A DNA stretch of 5,667 nt from a bacterium (GTDB taxonomy: Bacteria; Patescibacteriota; Minisyncoccia; CAIUEV01; JAHKAQ01): positions 1 through 5,667 of the forward strand of contig JAGYOS010000004.1 in assembly GCA_018399475.1 (NCBI GenBank), read 5' to 3'. Shown one piece after another: positions 1-5,634 of this stretch. The notes under the pieces were generated by a model that was not told the origin of the DNA, made no database searches, and was given only the letters and a program-made list of their open reading frames with translations. Numbering within the stretch: the first letter of the stretch is position 1; every line of letters starts with the position of its first letter. Both the position numbers and the translations under genes were made by a program.

Positions 1-65
1 TACCAATAAATCAAACTGAGTGAGATAATCAAAAGAACCGTTATTTTTAAAATTTTACTGAGCAT
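1..65 (-). CDS. Partial CDS: hydrophobic N-terminus of a membrane or exported protein, cut by the window edge
   Basis: An ATG at 65-63 opens a frame with no stop to position 1, giving 21 codons. The peptide begins MLSKILKITVLLIIS and continues with more hydrophobic residues to a Trp at codon 21. Two lysines followed by a long aliphatic run are typical of a signal peptide or signal anchor, so the product is probably inserted in or exported across the membrane. No SD is obvious: the bases before the ATG read AAAAATAAAAG. A promoter-like site lies at a suitable distance upstream (100-129). The family cannot be named from 21 residues. The frame could also be a chance ORF, but its length up to the edge, the signal-like composition and the promoter spacing together favour a real gene start. 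Confidence 0.45.
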   Translation of the reverse strand, partial: MLSKILKITVLLIISLSLIYW

Positions 66-99
66 CTTTTATTTTTAGGCTATAAAATTTCAGAAGTTT

Positions 100-129
100 A
101 TTATATTTTTTTCAAAACTTAACTTTCAG
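100..129 (-). promoter_or_regulatory. Candidate sigma70-type promoter for the left-edge partial gene
   Basis: On the minus strand a perfect TATAAT (105-100) is preceded, after an 18-nt spacer, by CTGAAA (129-124), which matches four of six -35 positions. Transcription would start near 93, leaving a leader of roughly 28 nt before the ATG at 65. The gap between uppS (ends 169) and that ATG holds no other clear signal, and I see no GC-rich terminator hairpin in it. Chance TATAAT matches are common in AT-rich DNA, so this is a candidate only. Confidence 0.38.
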
Positions 130-168
130 GTGGACTTTTTTTTCGGATTAGCTTAGTTTTTTAGAGAT

Positions 169-879
169 TTATTCCCCGTATCTTCTTGTTTGGCGGCTAT
201 AATTTTTTATGGCTTTCTTGAATTCTTGCTTATTAAAATCCGGCCAGTCTTTATCAGAAAAAAATAATTGGGAATTTTGGGTATCCCACATCATAAAACC
301 GGCAGACAAGTGAGGGTCGTTTGAGGAGCCGGTTCTTATTAAAAGATCAACCGGTGGCAGGTCTTTAGTGATTAAACTTTTTTTAATAACAGCGTCGCTA
401 ATTTTTTTTATTTTTCCCGATTTAAAATCTTGAGCGATTTTTTTTATGGCTCTTTTCATCTCCCGATTGCCGGAATAAGCCAAAAAGAAATTGATAAAGT
501 AATTATTATACTTTGCAGTTCTTCTTTCGGCTTCTTGAATTATTCTTTTTAGAGAAGGTGAAAATTGTTTTTTCCACTCCCCTAAAATATTTATTTTTAT
601 TTTATTGAGGTGGACTCTCCTGGATTCGGTTATTTTCTTAAAATATCTCTTATAAATATCCAAAAGAGCTCTTTTCTCTCTAAAAGGCCTCTTTCTTAAA
701 TTGTCTTCGGAAGATCCCCAGAAAGAAACATATTTTATATTTAATTCTTTGGCGGCTTCCAATATTTTTTCCAAGTTTTTAGCTCCAACCTCATGTCCTT
801 CCCAGGGTTTTTTACCTCTCTTTTTAGCCCAACGCCTGTTTCCGTCAGGAACTATGGCAATATGTAAAGGTATCCTCAT
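169..879 (-). CDS. uppS: Divergent cis-prenyltransferase, undecaprenyl-diphosphate synthase family (UppS)
   Basis: This is a soluble or membrane-associated cis-prenyltransferase that elongates an allylic diphosphate with IPP to make the lipid carrier for wall polymers. The 236 residues are a normal length for the family. Residues 6-20 read HIAIVPDGNRRWAKK, the pyrophosphate loop with catalytic Asp12; Gly28-His29 follow. SSEDN (56-60) and RP (64-65) correspond to the usual SxEN...RP segment. Residues 135-140 (YSGNRE) match the NYGGRxE block, 178-183 (DLLIRT) the IPP-binding block and WPDF (212-215) the C-terminal signature. The end of the IPP site is unusual: PHLSAGFMMW (189-198) stands where canonical enzymes have xRLSNFLLW, so the conserved Arg becomes His190. 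NSQLFF carries Gln204 where E. coli has metal-binding Glu213. An in-frame TAG two codons upstream fixes the ATG; the SD is weak. A dehydrodolichyl-type or other chain length is possible. Confidence 0.9.
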   Translation of the reverse strand: MRIPLHIAIVPDGNRRWAKKRGKKPWEGHEVGAKNLEKILEAAKELNIKYVSFWGSSEDNLRKRPFREKRALLDIYKRYFKKITESRRVHLNKIKINILGEWKKQFSPSLKRIIQEAERRTAKYNNYFINFFLAYSGNREMKRAIKKIAQDFKSGKIKKISDAVIKKSLITKDLPPVDLLIRTGSSNDPHLSAGFMMWDTQNSQLFFSDKDWPDFNKQEFKKAIKNYSRQTRRYGE

Positions 880-907
880 TTTCTAATGATGTTTAAAATT
901 TATTTTC

Positions 908-957
908 TTAGGCTTACTTTTCTTTTAAAACCAAGAAACCAAAAAAACTAAGTCTAA
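908..957. repeat. Imperfect inverted repeat in the ispG-uppS gap
   Basis: TTAGGCTTA (908-916) and TAAGTCTAA (949-957) form a 9-bp stem around a 32-nt loop. As plus-strand RNA it pairs fully with one G-U; as minus-strand RNA (the direction of the genes) one A-C mismatch sits in the middle. No U tract follows on the minus strand, so it is not a convincing terminator of the operon. It would lie in the uppS leader, about 30 nt before the start codon. It could be chance in AT-rich DNA. Confidence 0.25.
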
Positions 958-1005
958 TCAATAAAACTTCTTTAAAAAGTATATATTGTTTTCTCTTATT
1001 CTCTT

Positions 1006-1035
1006 ATAATACTACAAATTTTAAAAATAAAGCAA
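1006..1035 (-). promoter_or_regulatory. Weak candidate promoter upstream of uppS
   Basis: On the minus strand TATTAT (1011-1006, five of six -10 positions) follows TTGCTT (1035-1030, three of six -35 positions) with an 18-nt spacer. It sits in the 197-nt gap between ispG and uppS and would give a leader of roughly 120 nt. That gap contains no ATG on the minus strand, so no small gene is hidden there. The -35 hexamer overlaps the right arm (in transcription order) of the hairpin at 1030-1065. The match is weak and may be chance. Confidence 0.25.
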
Positions 1036-1065
1036 TAAAAAAGAATTAATGTCTAATTATTGCTT
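1030..1065 (-). terminator. Weak hairpin after ispG, possible intrinsic terminator
   Basis: Twelve nt past the ispG stop codon, the minus strand carries a perfect 9-bp inverted repeat, AAGCAATAA and TTATTGCTT, around an 18-nt loop, followed by TATTTTTAAAATTT. The position and the T-rich tail suit an intrinsic terminator separating ispG from uppS. Only two of the nine pairs are G-C, so the stem is weak. It may be an attenuator, or chance. Confidence 0.33.
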
Positions 1066-1076
1066 AAAAATTTTTT

Positions 1077-2126
1077 CTATATTTTTTTAACCTCTTCCAA
1101 TACTCTTTTTAAAGCTTCTCGTTGTTTTATTTTGCCAATTAATTTCCCTTTAAGAAAGAGCATAATTGATTGAGGATCCTTGTCAATTCCGCAGATTCCG
1201 ATATCCGCTTCTCTGGCTTCTCCCGGACCGTTCACTAAGCACCCCATAATGGCAATTTTGATTGGCTTATTGGTTCTCTGAAGCTTTTTTTCCAAATTTT
1301 TGGCTATTTTTATTACATCTATACAAGCGCGAGCACAAGTCGGGCAACTGATAATTTCCGGGAATCTTCTTCTCAAACCTAGAACTTCCAGAATTTTCCA
1401 ACCGACCTCTACTTCTTTTACAGGATCATCGCTTAAAGATATTCGGATAGTGTCCCCTATTTTTTCGGGGAGCAAAGCTCCCAAAGCGATGGCTGATTTT
1501 ACCGTTCCCGAAAGAAAAGTTCCCGCTTCAGTAACGCCGAGGTGGATAGGATGATCGGTTTTTTGGGAAATTAAGCGGTGAGACTCAATGGTTGTGGCTA
1601 CATTATTACTTTTAAGAGAGATGACTATATCTTTGAAATTCTCTTTTTCTAAAATATGAACTTTATCCAAAGCTGAAGCTACAAGAGCTTCTGGAGTCGG
1701 ACCGCCGTATTTTTTCAAGAATTTTAGTTCTAAAGACCCGGCATTAACGCCAACTCTAATGGGAACTTTTTTTTCTTTAGCTTTTTGAACAACTTTTTTT
1801 ATTTTAGCGGTTCCGCCTATATTCCCCGGATTAATTCTTATTTTATCGGCTCCATAATCAATAGCCGCCAAAGCCAATCGGTAATCAAAATGAATATCAG
1901 CCACCAAGGGGATGCTGATTTTTTGTTTGATTCCAGCTATTGCCTCAGCTGCTTTTTGGTCCGGTACGGCCACTCTGATTATCTCACAGCCGGCTTTTTC
2001 CAATTTTTTTATTTGGGCAATGGTGGATTTTATATCTTGAGTGGCGGTATTGCACATTGATTGGACCAAAACCGGTTTCCCGCCGCCTATTTCCAGTTTG
2101 CCTATTTTTACTCGGTGAGTAGCCAT
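1077..2126 (-). CDS. ispG: 4-hydroxy-3-methylbut-2-en-1-yl diphosphate synthase (IspG/GcpE)
   Basis: IspG performs the penultimate MEP step: reductive ring opening of 2-C-methyl-D-erythritol 2,4-cyclodiphosphate to HMBPP, using a [4Fe-4S] cluster in the cytoplasm. The N-terminal TIM barrel begins with RVKIGKLEIGGGKPVLVQSM (5-24), the family's standard opening, and includes VADIHFDYRLA (75-85), KIRINPGNIGG (95-105) and GVTEAG (197-202). The C-terminal cluster domain has CPTC (261-264) and GCLVNGPGEA (295-304): Cys261, Cys264, Cys296 and Glu303 correspond to the E. coli cluster ligands Cys270, Cys273, Cys305 and Glu312, all offset by nine. At 349 residues it is the short bacterial form without the plant-type insert. 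The start overlaps the stop of the upstream 45-codon ORF by 19 nt and has no evident SD, so coupled translation is likely. A hairpin follows the stop codon. Confidence 0.97.
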   Translation of the reverse strand: MATHRVKIGKLEIGGGKPVLVQSMCNTATQDIKSTIAQIKKLEKAGCEIIRVAVPDQKAAEAIAGIKQKISIPLVADIHFDYRLALAAIDYGADKIRINPGNIGGTAKIKKVVQKAKEKKVPIRVGVNAGSLELKFLKKYGGPTPEALVASALDKVHILEKENFKDIVISLKSNNVATTIESHRLISQKTDHPIHLGVTEAGTFLSGTVKSAIALGALLPEKIGDTIRISLSDDPVKEVEVGWKILEVLGLRRRFPEIISCPTCARACIDVIKIAKNLEKKLQRTNKPIKIAIMGCLVNGPGEAREADIGICGIDKDPQSIMLFLKGKLIGKIKQREALKRVLEEVKKI

Positions 2127-2245
2127 ATTAATGAAACGATTAAACCTAAAAATCCCCAGATACCTATTTCTGTTCTTATTTTTAAAGCTCCGATAACAAG
2201 AACGATGAGGCTTATTAAAAGAGCGATAATTTTTATAAGTAACAT
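2108..2245 (-). CDS. Small two-helix membrane protein ORF (45 aa) overlapping ispG
   Basis: ATG at 2245-2243 opens 45 codons that end with TAA at 2110-2108, inside the first codons of ispG in another frame. The product starts MLLIKIIALLISLIVL. Residues 4-21 and 27-43 are strongly hydrophobic, separated by a short charged turn containing Lys22, Arg24 and Glu26; the second segment holds Trp30 and Trp41 and a Gly-rich stretch. This is the layout of a two-helix membrane hairpin. An in-frame TAA two codons before the ATG fixes the start. There is no good SD (AAAAG abuts the ATG), but the best promoter-like site in the window lies 44 nt upstream. I do not recognise a family. It may be a genuine membrane miniprotein, a leader peptide coupling translation into ispG, or a chance ORF. 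Confidence 0.5.
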   Translation of the reverse strand: MLLIKIIALLISLIVLVIGALKIRTEIGIWGFLGLIVSLIWLLTE

Positions 2246-2288
2246 CTTTTAAAGCTTATTCAGCTAGTTAAAATTAAACTTTTTTTAA

Positions 2289-2317
2289 ATTATAAAGATT
2301 TGTAATAGTTCCGTAAA
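2289..2317 (-). promoter_or_regulatory. Likely sigma70-type promoter for the small ORF and ispG
   Basis: On the minus strand TATAAT (2294-2289) is a perfect -10 box and TTTACG (2317-2312) matches four of six -35 positions, with the ideal 17-nt spacer. Transcription would start near 2282, about 37 nt before the small ORF. It lies in the only sizeable gap (2246-2340) of the right-hand part of the cluster and would let ispG be expressed independently of ispH and dxs. The downstream leader holds an imperfect 15-nt palindrome (AGTTTAATTTTAACT), possibly chance. Confidence 0.55.
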
Positions 2318-2340
2318 GTAAAATAAAATAAAATGAATTT

Positions 2341-2904
2341 TTAAAGTTTCAGCATTCTTTTTCTCACCGAAAGATAATCCGGAATTTTTTTAGCTACCAA
2401 TTTCCAAAATTTAGCAGAGTGATTTAATTCTTTTAAGTGGCAAAGTTCATGAACAACCAAATAATCTAAATATTTTTGAGGCAGATAAATAATTCTCCAA
2501 TTAAAATTGAGATTCTTTTTTGAAGAACAACTTCCCCATCTTGAATGTTGGTTTCTTATAGACACTTTTTTATATTGAAAACGATAAAATTTATTAAAAT
2601 ATTCAAGCCTTTTAAGAATAATTTCACGAGCCCTTTCTTTATTCCTCAAATACTTTTTACGGTTTCCTCTTTGAAGAAGACCGGGTGGATTTTTCCTGGC
2701 TTGGTTAATTTTTTCTAGGATCCAATTAGTTTTACTCTCAATGAAATTTTCCAGAGACTTCGTTTGGGAAAAAAGTGGCAAGGTGGCTATTAATTCTCCC
2801 CTTCTGCTTACAGCCAACCGGATATATTTTACTCCCCATTTTCTTTTTAGAAGATAAGGAATTTCTTGGCCTTTAATTTCTATTTTTCTTTCTATGGTTT
2901 TCAT
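2341..2904 (-). CDS. YgjP/SprT-like zinc metallopeptidase-fold protein (DUF45, WLM-type)
   Basis: This is a 187-residue cytoplasmic protein of the YgjP family, with a zincin-type metal site. The C-terminal half shows the signature: RWGSCS (122-127), NFNWRIIYLP (133-142), then VVHELCHL (150-157), with His152 and His156 as metal ligands and Glu153 as the catalytic base, and NHSAKFW (161-167), where His162 is the probable third ligand. The N-terminal half matches the usual beta-rich YgjP start (RKIEIKG, YIRLAVSRRGEL) and a lysine/arginine-rich helical linker. There is no signal peptide. The gene starts 12 nt after the dxs stop, so it is probably cotranscribed and translationally coupled. E. coli YgjP has been reported as a UTP-directed phosphohydrolase, but whether members are proteases or nucleotide hydrolases is unsettled, so the substrate here is unknown. 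No link to isoprenoids is established. Confidence 0.9.
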   Translation of the reverse strand: MKTIERKIEIKGQEIPYLLKRKWGVKYIRLAVSRRGELIATLPLFSQTKSLENFIESKTNWILEKINQARKNPPGLLQRGNRKKYLRNKERAREIILKRLEYFNKFYRFQYKKVSIRNQHSRWGSCSSKKNLNFNWRIIYLPQKYLDYLVVHELCHLKELNHSAKFWKLVAKKIPDYLSVRKRMLKL

Positions 2905-2916
2905 ATTCTTGAAAGT

Positions 2917-4740
2917 TTATCGAATGTATTTTCTTTTAAGCTCCTCTGTTTCTCCTTGTTCTACAAAGCTGTCTTCTATCCCAACTGTTTTAATTTCTGC
3001 TTTGATTTTTCTCTTGGCAAGTCCTTCTAAGATGGCGCTTCCAAAGCCTCCGCTTTTAACATTTTCTTCTATGATTACCGCTTTTCCCGTTCTTTTTATT
3101 TCAGAGAATATTTTAGGGTCTAGGGGTTTTATAAAGCGGGCATTAATTAAAGTTGGCTTCACTTTTTGTTTTGAAGCATATTCTAACGCTCTGTCTTTTT
3201 GGTTTCCGGCAAAAATTATTGCTAGTTGGTTCCCCCGATAGAGCTGTTCGCTTTTCCCATAGCCGATAGTTATTTTTTTATGGGGGCGGCACCATTCGGG
3301 AAAAACTTTTTGGCTGGGGTATCCCCGAGGATACCTGATAGCTATAGGTTCTTTAAATTTCAAAGCAAACTCTAACATAGCTTTCAACTCAGCATTGTTT
3401 TGGGGAGCCATTATTGACATATTTGGAATATGTCTGAGAAAACTTAAATCAAAAACTCCATGATGAGTGGGGCCGTCTTCTCCTACAATGCCTGCCCGAT
3501 CAATAGCAAAAACTACCGGTAATTTTTGTAAGCAGACATCATGGACAATTTGGTCGTAAGCTCTTTGAAGAAAAGTGGAATAAATGGCAACTACCGGTTT
3601 CAATCCGCTGGCTGCTAAGCCGGCGGCGAAAGTTACAGCATGTTGTTCGCAGATTCCTACATCATAAAATTGATCTTCCAATTCGTTGGCGAAATCGGCT
3701 AGTCCAGTGCCACTCGTCATAGCTGCAGTGATAGCGATTATTCGCTTGTCCTTTCTGGCAAGCTCCAATAATTTTTTTCCGAAAGTTTGCGTAAAGGAAA
3801 TTCCATTTTTCTTTTCTAGCACTTCTCCTGTTCTGACGGAAAAAGGAGAAATTCCGTGAAAATTATCAGGATCTTTTTCAGCTATTTCATACCCCATTCC
3901 TTTTTTAGTGCAAACATGAACTAGCGATGGGCCGTTAACCCTAGCTGCCTTTTCAAGAGATTTTGTAATTTGATAGACTGAATGCCCATCAACCGGTCCG
4001 AAATAGTTGATGCCTAATTTTTCAAAGAAAAGGCTGGAAGCTCCTATTTTTTTCAAATTATTCTTAAGAGAAACAAGCTTTTTCGTCCAAACTTTATCTT
4101 TTAGAAAGCAGCTATTAATTAAATGATTGATTTCATTCCTTACTGTTTTATAAGTTTTAGTTTTTCGGACTCGCTTAGTATATCCTGAAAGAGCTCCAAC
4201 ATTAGGGGCAATAGACATTTTGTTGTCGTTTAGGACGATGATAATTTTTGTTTGAAGATAACCGATTTGATTGATAGCTTCTAAGGCTATTCCTCCCGTT
4301 AAAGCACCATCCCCAATTACCGCAACTGTTTTTTGATTTTTCTTTTGTTTTTTAAGAGCTTCGGCTATGCCAACAGCAGCCGAGATTGAAGTGCTGGCGT
4401 GACCTGTACCAAAAGAATCAAAAGAGCTTTCCTCTCTTTTTGGAAAACCGCTTATTCCTCCTGCCTGCCTAAGTTTAGAGAAGCAGTTTTTTCTTCCGGT
4501 GAGAATTTTATGAGTGTAACACTGGTGGCCTACATCCCAAATTATTTTATCTTTTGGACAATTTAAAAATTTATGCAGAGCCAAAGTTAACTCTACTATC
4601 CCTAGATTTGAAGCTAAATGTCCTCCTGTTTGGGAAACATTTTTTAATAAGAACTCTCTAATCTCTCGAGCAAGTTTTTTTATTTCTAAATAGGAAAAAG
4701 TCTTTAAGTCTCCCGGTTTTTTTATCTTGGAGAGTAGCAT
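2917..4740 (-). CDS. dxs: 1-deoxy-D-xylulose-5-phosphate synthase (Dxs)
   Basis: Dxs condenses pyruvate and glyceraldehyde 3-phosphate, with thiamine diphosphate (TPP), to make DXP, the committed and usually flux-limiting MEP step. Using the ATG at 4740 the protein has 607 residues and begins MLLSKIKKPGDLK, the family's usual start. The open frame extends to an ATG at 4830, but those 30 extra Arg/Lys-rich residues are unlike Dxs and would overlap ispH by 65 nt, so I reject them. Visible motifs are TGGHLASNLG (38-47) with His41; the TPP/Mg motif GDG (143-145) through NDN (171-173); GPVDGH (248-253); CEQH (364-367) with catalytic Glu365; YSTFLQRAYDQ (387-397); GEDGPTHHG (420-428); and RYPRG (469-473). 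The C-terminal transketolase-like domain ends with FVEQG, where FxEHG is more common. It sits 25 nt after ispH and 12 nt before the metallopeptidase. No strong SD is visible at 4740. Confidence 0.97.
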   Translation of the reverse strand: MLLSKIKKPGDLKTFSYLEIKKLAREIREFLLKNVSQTGGHLASNLGIVELTLALHKFLNCPKDKIIWDVGHQCYTHKILTGRKNCFSKLRQAGGISGFPKREESSFDSFGTGHASTSISAAVGIAEALKKQKKNQKTVAVIGDGALTGGIALEAINQIGYLQTKIIIVLNDNKMSIAPNVGALSGYTKRVRKTKTYKTVRNEINHLINSCFLKDKVWTKKLVSLKNNLKKIGASSLFFEKLGINYFGPVDGHSVYQITKSLEKAARVNGPSLVHVCTKKGMGYEIAEKDPDNFHGISPFSVRTGEVLEKKNGISFTQTFGKKLLELARKDKRIIAITAAMTSGTGLADFANELEDQFYDVGICEQHAVTFAAGLAASGLKPVVAIYSTFLQRAYDQIVHDVCLQKLPVVFAIDRAGIVGEDGPTHHGVFDLSFLRHIPNMSIMAPQNNAELKAMLEFALKFKEPIAIRYPRGYPSQKVFPEWCRPHKKITIGYGKSEQLYRGNQLAIIFAGNQKDRALEYASKQKVKPTLINARFIKPLDPKIFSEIKRTGKAVIIEENVKSGGFGSAILEGLAKRKIKAEIKTVGIEDSFVEQGETEELKRKYIR

Positions 4741-4765
4741 ATCTTGTGATTGATAAAAGGATATT

Positions 4766-5620
4766 TTACATCTGTTTGATTTCTTCCTCAACCGCCTTGA
4801 TAATATTTTTTGGAGTGGACGCTCCCGCACTTATCCCGATAATTTTGTCCTTTCTGAATGTTTTTTTCTTTATCTCTTCAGGGCTGTCAATAAAATAAGT
4901 ATTTCGATTTATTTTGTGGGCTATTTGGTAAAGCCTGCTTGAATTAGCACTGGTGGGCGATCCAATGATAATAATTATGTCGGCTTTTTTAGCTAATTGG
5001 GAAACTTCTTCTTGGCGCCGGCGAGTGGCGGAACAAATAGTGTCTAGAATTTTAATTTTTAGTTTCGCTTTTTTTAAGACTTCTTTCAATCTTTTATAAT
5101 TCTCCGCATTTTGGGTGGTTTGGGAAATTAATCCAAATTTATTCTTTCCGAATTGCTTTGATTTTTTTTTGAGTAAAGTTTTTAGTTGGGAAATGTCAGA
5201 GATAATTAGCCCTTTATTTTCTATTGCTTCGTTGGCTGCTTTTACTTCTACGTGATCTTTATCTCCAAAAATTAAAACTTTTCTGCCTTCTTCGAGGAGC
5301 ATTTTGGCTTTAGCGATTATTTTAGAAACTTTCGGGCAAGTAGCATTCACCAAATGAACTTTTTTGAGATTGGGCAGAGAAAATATTTTAGGATCGCAAC
5401 CGTGAGCGGGAATAATTAAAGTTCCCCTTTTAATTTTTAGCGGATTACTTATTTTTTTAATGCCCCAAGATTCAGTTTCGGCAATAACATGGTTGTTATG
5501 AACTAAATCCCCAAGGATATAGATGGGACGGGGATATTTTTTATAATTATTTTTAATAAGGCCGTAGGCTCTTTTTACTCCCGAACAAAAGCCGCCGGAG
5601 GATGCTAAAATTATTTTCAT
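4766..5620 (-). CDS. ispH: 4-hydroxy-3-methylbut-2-enyl diphosphate reductase (IspH/LytB)
   Basis: IspH catalyses the last MEP step, reducing HMBPP to a mixture of IPP and DMAPP with a [4Fe-4S] cluster in the cytoplasm. The 284 residues cover the whole three-domain enzyme. The cluster cysteines are Cys12 (GGFCSGVKRA), Cys95 (NATCPKV) and Cys196 (DTICSATRRRQ). Substrate-site residues are His41 (VHNNHV), His73 (PAHG), His123 and catalytic Glu125 (DHVEV), the SQTT block (166-169), Ser224/Asn226 in SPTSANSSRL, and Ser268 in SAGASTP. Two details differ from E. coli: Ala225 replaces the second Ser of the SSN triplet, and an extra Cys75 follows the AHG motif. It is the first gene of the cluster within the window, has a clear SD (AAGGA, 9-nt spacing) and is followed 25 nt later by dxs. 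A promoter is not identifiable in the 47 nt available upstream. Confidence 0.96.
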   Translation of the reverse strand: MKIILASSGGFCSGVKRAYGLIKNNYKKYPRPIYILGDLVHNNHVIAETESWGIKKISNPLKIKRGTLIIPAHGCDPKIFSLPNLKKVHLVNATCPKVSKIIAKAKMLLEEGRKVLIFGDKDHVEVKAANEAIENKGLIISDISQLKTLLKKKSKQFGKNKFGLISQTTQNAENYKRLKEVLKKAKLKIKILDTICSATRRRQEEVSQLAKKADIIIIIGSPTSANSSRLYQIAHKINRNTYFIDSPEEIKKKTFRKDKIIGISAGASTPKNIIKAVEEEIKQM

Positions 5621-5626
5621 TTTGTT

Positions 5627-5634
5627 CTTTCCTT
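5627..5634 (-). promoter_or_regulatory. Shine-Dalgarno site of ispH
   Basis: AAGGAAAG on the minus strand, with AAGGA ending 9 nt before the ATG at 5620, is the only strong SD in the window. It confirms the ispH start. The other genes here have weak or no SD and appear to depend on overlap or close spacing with the preceding gene, or on AT-rich leaders. Confidence 0.7.

Noticed and set aside
1..168. Terminator after uppS
   Set aside because: T and A tracts are present, but I found no stem of useful length next to them on the minus strand.
169..879. uppS as a pseudogene because of altered conserved residues
   Set aside because: The frame is intact and full length, catalytic Asp12 and the terminal motifs are kept, and the changes fall in one coherent block, which fits a subfamily rather than decay.
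880..1076. Possible small gene in the ispG-uppS gap
   Set aside because: The minus strand has no ATG here. The plus strand has only a roughly 21-codon frame from 886 and a 13-codon frame from 1049, with no supporting signals.
701..2252. Plus-strand ORFs at 701-886, 1300-1554, 1785-2060 and 2061-2252
   Set aside because: They are antisense to uppS, ispG and the small membrane ORF, with no motifs and no promoter context; they are frame shadows of conserved genes.
2894..3241. Plus-strand ORF of 115 codons
   Set aside because: It lies almost wholly antisense to the C-terminal part of dxs, has no SD or recognisable domain, and its leucine/serine/phenylalanine-rich content is what the complement of a lysine-rich gene gives.
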